52,978 nt of DNA from Thermoleophilia bacterium (GTDB lineage Bacteria; Actinomycetota; Thermoleophilia; UBA2241). Below the pieces are notes generated by a model. The model saw nothing but the letters and a program-made list of their open reading frames with translations. It was not told the origin of the DNA and did no database searches. The position numbers and the translations under genes are program-made. Below are positions 50,143-52,978 of this stretch, piece after piece (positions within the stretch are counted from its first letter, which is position 1; each line of letters begins with the position of its first letter). The stretch spans positions 1-52,978 of the forward strand of contig JAFGAW010000167.1 of assembly GCA_016933475.1 (NCBI GenBank), in the 5' to 3' direction.

Positions 50143-50640
50143 CCATTTGCAGGTCTTTTCTGGTTCCTAGATCCTCCTCGCGACCCCGATTCGGGCCCTC
50201 GCACCCGTTCTGCAGCCCACGTAGCTGTGGCCGTATCGGGGTAGCTGTGCCTCGGTAAGGCTGCCTCGGACGTGCCGCGATGCTCCGTCGCCCGGGGGAC
50301 GCCGTGCCGGTCGTTCGAATCCGGGCCACCGGTGAAGAGTCCGTCACGTGGGGCGAGTCCGTGGCGGCACGGTTGAGTCCGTATCCGGCGCGCTAGGATG
50401 CCGGAGGAGCGGCCGTCCCGAGCAGCCATTCGGCATGCTCTCACATCGCGTCTCGCCAGCGATGACATGCAGAAGGAGCGCCCGACCGTCGATCCGGTGA
50501 CATTCCGGAGGAAGGAGGGTGGGTAGCTTGAGTGCGACGGGCCCCCGACACCACGGGCGACCTGCAGCGTCACTACGAGCAGGAGCACGCCGAGCCGAAG
50601 CGGGTCTCGTCAGGCGCGCAGGGGCTACGAGAGGAGAGCG
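50143..50640. other. Gene-poor region downstream of tRNA-Ala
   Basis: No gene is firmly supported in these ~500 bases. Near 50310-50332 there is a T-arm-like sequence (GTTCGAATC followed by CGGGCCACC) whose stems do not pair, perhaps a tRNA relic. GAGTCCGT is repeated at 50337, 50355 and 50375. A TAGGAT -10-like hexamer lies at 50394. A purine-rich GGAGGAAGGAGG (50507-50518) precedes GTG 50532, which opens a frame overlapping the next gene; whether a short peptide is made is unclear. Confidence 0.5.
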
Positions 50641-51024
50641 ATGAGCGACGAGCAGACGACGATCGCCTGGACGGCGATCGAAACCCACTGGACGGTGCTC
50701 TCGTCGGACGGCGAGGAGATCGGCGACGTGTACGCCGTCGTCGGCGACCGGCAGGCCGACATCTTCAACGGCCTCGCGCTCACCCGCCGCGGCGGTCCCG
50801 CGCTCGTTCACGAGGTCGTCGACAAGCCGCGCTACGTGGCCAGTGAGCAGGTGGCCTCGATTCGGCCGGGCGTTGTCGTCCTGCGCCTGACGGCCGAGGC
50901 GGCGGAGCGCCTGCCCGAACACGACGCCGCGGAGTCGCTACGGATCCTGCCCGACGAGGCGAGCCTCGGCGAGCGCCTGCGGCGGCGTCGCGACCCCGGC
51001 GCCGGCGACCGCGACGAGGACTGA
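50641..51024 (+). CDS. Hypothetical protein, PRC-barrel-like
   Basis: 127 residues, not assigned with certainty. The segments HWTVLSSDGEEIGDVYAVVG and RYVASEQVASIRPGVVVLRL resemble a PRC-barrel/DUF2171-type beta barrel, often found in proteins tied to envelope stress or RNA processing. The C-terminus is charged. GAGAGGAGAG lies just before the ATG. It is flanked by gene-poor DNA and seems to be a single-gene unit. Confidence 0.65.
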   Translation: MSDEQTTIAWTAIETHWTVLSSDGEEIGDVYAVVGDRQADIFNGLALTRRGGPALVHEVVDKPRYVASEQVASIRPGVVVLRLTAEAAERLPEHDAAESLRILPDEASLGERLRRRRDPGAGDRDED

Positions 51025-51287
51025 CTGGCCCCAAGGCCCAAGGCGTCTGCGGCTGCGGGACGGGCGGTGTCGATGAGACGGGCCGCCATCGCCGAGACGG
51101 TCTGCGTCGTCACGGCGACGGCGAAGAGGGCGGCCGAGCCGGAGGCCCGGCGGCCGCCGTTCACGGTGGTGGAGTTCACCGCTCGAGCCTGCCCACCGAT
51201 GGGCGGGGCGTGCCGTGCAGGGCCGCGGCGCAGACTGCGCCCGCGCCGCGGACTGCGCTCGCGCCGCGACCCTCCCGCCAGGTCCCG

Positions 51288-51875
51288 CTACGCGATCGGC
51301 CGCTCCTGGCTGCCCTCGCCGGCCTGCCGCCGCCGCCGGCTCTCCAGGCTCCCGACCATGGCGTCGCAGAACGCATCCAGATCCTGCGGCCCACGGCTGG
51401 TGACCATGTTGTCGTCCTCGACGACGGTCTCGTCCGTCCAGTGGCCGCCGGCGTTCCTGATGTCTGTCTGCAGGCTGGGGTAGGAGGTCAGATGCCGTCC
51501 GCGTACGACGTCCGCTTCCACGAGCAGCCACGGTCCGTGGCAGATTGCGGCGATCGTCAGGCCCGCTTCGCTCATCGCGCGCACCAGGGCGACGGCCTCG
51601 GTGTCCATCCGCAGCTTGTCCGGGTTCCGCACGCCGCCGGGGAGCAGCAGGCCGTCGTACTCGTCGGGGCGCACATCCGACACCTTCCTGTCGGCCTCGA
51701 ACGTCTGGCCCTTGTCGGCGTGGTCCATCCCCTGGATGCTTCCCTCACGCGGCGCCACGAAGTCGACGCGCGCCCCCTCGTCGCGCAGCCGCCTCGCGGG
51801 CTCGATCAGCTCGATCTGCTCGACGCCGTCGGTGAAGAGCGCGGCGATGCGCAGGCCTCGCAGTCGATCGGCCAT
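51288..51875 (-). CDS. DJ-1/PfpI family protein
   Basis: 195 residues. The conserved nucleophile Cys sits in AAICHGPW at a nucleophile elbow, with an acidic partner in FTDGVEQIEL and the His of the same CHG motif. PfpI/YhbO-type members are linked to protease or glyoxalase/deglycase activity under oxidative and carbonyl stress. AAGGAG lies 8 nt before the ATG at 51875. Confidence 0.92.
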   Translation of the reverse strand: MADRLRGLRIAALFTDGVEQIELIEPARRLRDEGARVDFVAPREGSIQGMDHADKGQTFEADRKVSDVRPDEYDGLLLPGGVRNPDKLRMDTEAVALVRAMSEAGLTIAAICHGPWLLVEADVVRGRHLTSYPSLQTDIRNAGGHWTDETVVEDDNMVTSRGPQDLDAFCDAMVGSLESRRRRQAGEGSQERPIA

Positions 51876-52015
51876 GTCGTCTCCTTCCCTCGCTCCGACC
51901 GTGTGCTCCTTCCCGTCGCAAAGGGGCGCTAACTCGTTGGGGTGGGGGCACACGGCATGCCGCCGCCCGACGAAGTCGCCCCCCTGCTGACGACGCCGTC
52001 GTGCCCGGGCCGGGT

Positions 52016-52963
52016 ATGTCCCACCTGATGCTCGATGTACTGCTGGACAACGAGAGCGTTGCGGGCCGCCTCGCCACGACGGCGGCGGTCCTCGTCTTCG
52101 CGTTGCTGGTCGCGTTGATCGCCTCGCGTCTGGCCGGACGCCGCTCTGAGGACCAGTACGCGAGGTACTACCTGCGCAAGGGCGCACGCTACGTCGTCTT
52201 CTTCATCACGCTGGTCGTGCTCGCCGTCGTGTGGCGCCCCTTCGCCGGCCAGATCGGCGTCGTGCTCGGCTTCATCGCGGCCGGCATCGCCTTCGCGATG
52301 CAGGAGGTGATCGGGGCGCTCGCCGGCTGGTTCAACATCGTGCTCGGCCGCATCTTCAGAGTCGGCGACAGGGTCGAGATGGGCGGCGTGCGCGGCGACG
52401 TCATCGACATCACGCCCCTGCGGACGAAGATCCTCGAGATGGGGAGCGCCCTGACGGGAGCCGGGAGCGACGCGCCGCGTGACTCCTGGGTCGGCGGGCG
52501 CCAGTACACCGGGCGCATCGTCGCCGTGTCGAACAAGATGACCTTCACGCAACCGGTCTTCAACTACTCGGCCGCCTTCGACTACATCTGGGAGGAGGTC
52601 ACGCTGCCGATCCCCTACCGGGCGGACTGGCGGCGCGCCGAGGAGATCATCCTCGACGAAGTGCGGGCCGCCAGCAGCTCGCGCGGCGCGCAGGAGGCGA
52701 TGGAGCGCATGGCGGCGAGCTACCCCGTGCCGAAGACCGAGCTCGAGCCCCGCGTGTTCGCGCGTGCGACCGACGACTGGATGGCGCTGGCGGCGCGCTT
52801 CATCGTGCCGGTCAGGGCGGCGCGCTCGACCAAGGGAGAGGTGACACGCCGCATCGTCGGCCGGCTCCAGGACGCGGGGATCGAGGTCGCCTCACAGACC
52901 ATGACGGTGACCATGGACGAGCCCAAAGAAGAGCCGTCCGAGCCGAGCCCCAAGGCGGGTTGA
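52016..52963 (+). CDS. Mechanosensitive ion channel (MscS family)
   Basis: 315 residues from ATG 52016 (GTG 52001 and ATG 52028 are alternatives; no ribosome site is visible). Two N-terminal helices (TTAAVLVFALLVALIASRLA, ARYVVFFITLVVLAVVW) precede the pore helix and beta domain GFIAAGIAFAMQEVIGALAG and FRVGDRVEMGGVRGDVIDI. The beta domain carries an insertion of about 25 residues near GSALTGAGSD, and the C-terminal domain is followed by a short Glu/Pro tail. It is distinct from the MscS-type gene at 30933. Confidence 0.9.
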   Translation: MSHLMLDVLLDNESVAGRLATTAAVLVFALLVALIASRLAGRRSEDQYARYYLRKGARYVVFFITLVVLAVVWRPFAGQIGVVLGFIAAGIAFAMQEVIGALAGWFNIVLGRIFRVGDRVEMGGVRGDVIDITPLRTKILEMGSALTGAGSDAPRDSWVGGRQYTGRIVAVSNKMTFTQPVFNYSAAFDYIWEEVTLPIPYRADWRRAEEIILDEVRAASSSRGAQEAMERMAASYPVPKTELEPRVFARATDDWMALAARFIVPVRAARSTKGEVTRRIVGRLQDAGIEVASQTMTVTMDEPKEEPSEPSPKAG

Positions 52964-52978
52964 GAGAACGGGAGGCCC

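Noticed and set aside
50296-50332. Second tRNA gene downstream of tRNA-Ala
   Set aside because: Only the T-loop resembles a tRNA; the T stem does not pair and no acceptor, D or anticodon arm was found.
50532-50846. Frame starting GTG 50532 after a strong purine-rich stretch
   Set aside because: Most of it overlaps the PRC-barrel-like gene in another phase and becomes Arg-rich; only the first ~35 codons look protein-like, which is too little to call.

Overview
The window is high-GC DNA (about 70% by eye) that looks like a chromosomal segment of an Actinomycetota bacterium, probably a deep-branching, facultatively anaerobic lineage (Thermoleophilia- or Coriobacteriia-like; inference). Grounds: GTG/TTG starts, TANNNT -10 boxes placed 5-7 nt before start codons (leaderless mRNAs), an OmpR-type regulator with 11-bp direct-repeat boxes like mycobacterial PhoP, and cytochrome c nitrite reductase genes. 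No insertion sequence, prophage or CRISPR array was seen.

Layout. 1-8.7 kb: a 5'-truncated isoaspartyl methyltransferase fused to acylphosphatase, an HD protein, YtxH, a metallophosphoesterase, then a minus-strand unit of CsoR-family repressor, methyltransferase and DUF362 ferredoxin with a self-operator, a PHP phosphoesterase, a SAMHD1-like HD hydrolase and a CPBP protease. 8.7-17.3 kb: fumC, a QueG-like Fe-S protein, lepB, two membrane proteins, aqpZ and a DAO-type flavoprotein. 17.3-20.3 kb: a structured convergent region, nrfHA behind a CRP/FNR-type site, and an HdeD-like protein. 20.3-21.2 kb: an orphan AbiEii-like nucleotidyltransferase.

21.3-29.1 kb is the most distinctive block. A MacB-type ABC pair diverges from a PhoP-like two-component system. 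Next comes a membrane protein (DUF4405, internal twin-arginine segment, 2[4Fe-4S] ferredoxin), then a receiver domain fused to a TrxR-like flavoprotein without the CxxC motif. Three 11-bp-repeat sites tie the exporter, the two-component genes and the ferredoxin protein into one probable regulon.

29.2-36.4 kb: a secreted C45-type Ntn hydrolase, an MscS channel, a nickel ECF transporter split around a divergent NikR control region (nikR-cbiQ-cbiO on minus, cbiM/N fusion on plus), and a vapBC pair with a possible hicA remnant. 36.7-43.5 kb: a MoxR-DUF58-TgpA transglutaminase operon, an acyltransferase-like membrane protein, a second small transglutaminase and a cupin. 43.7-46.9 kb: an ECF sigma factor fused in frame to a transmembrane helix and a large RseB/LolA-like exported domain, followed by a lipoprotein with two NTF2-like domains. 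47-53 kb: DUF4386, an MDR reductase, an EamA transporter, tRNA-Ala(TGC), a PRC-barrel-like protein, a DJ-1/PfpI protein and a second MscS channel.

The strongest candidates for new biology are the membrane-tethered sigma factor, the ferredoxin/receiver-flavoprotein redox-signalling block, and the CsoR variant lacking its metal-ligand histidine.
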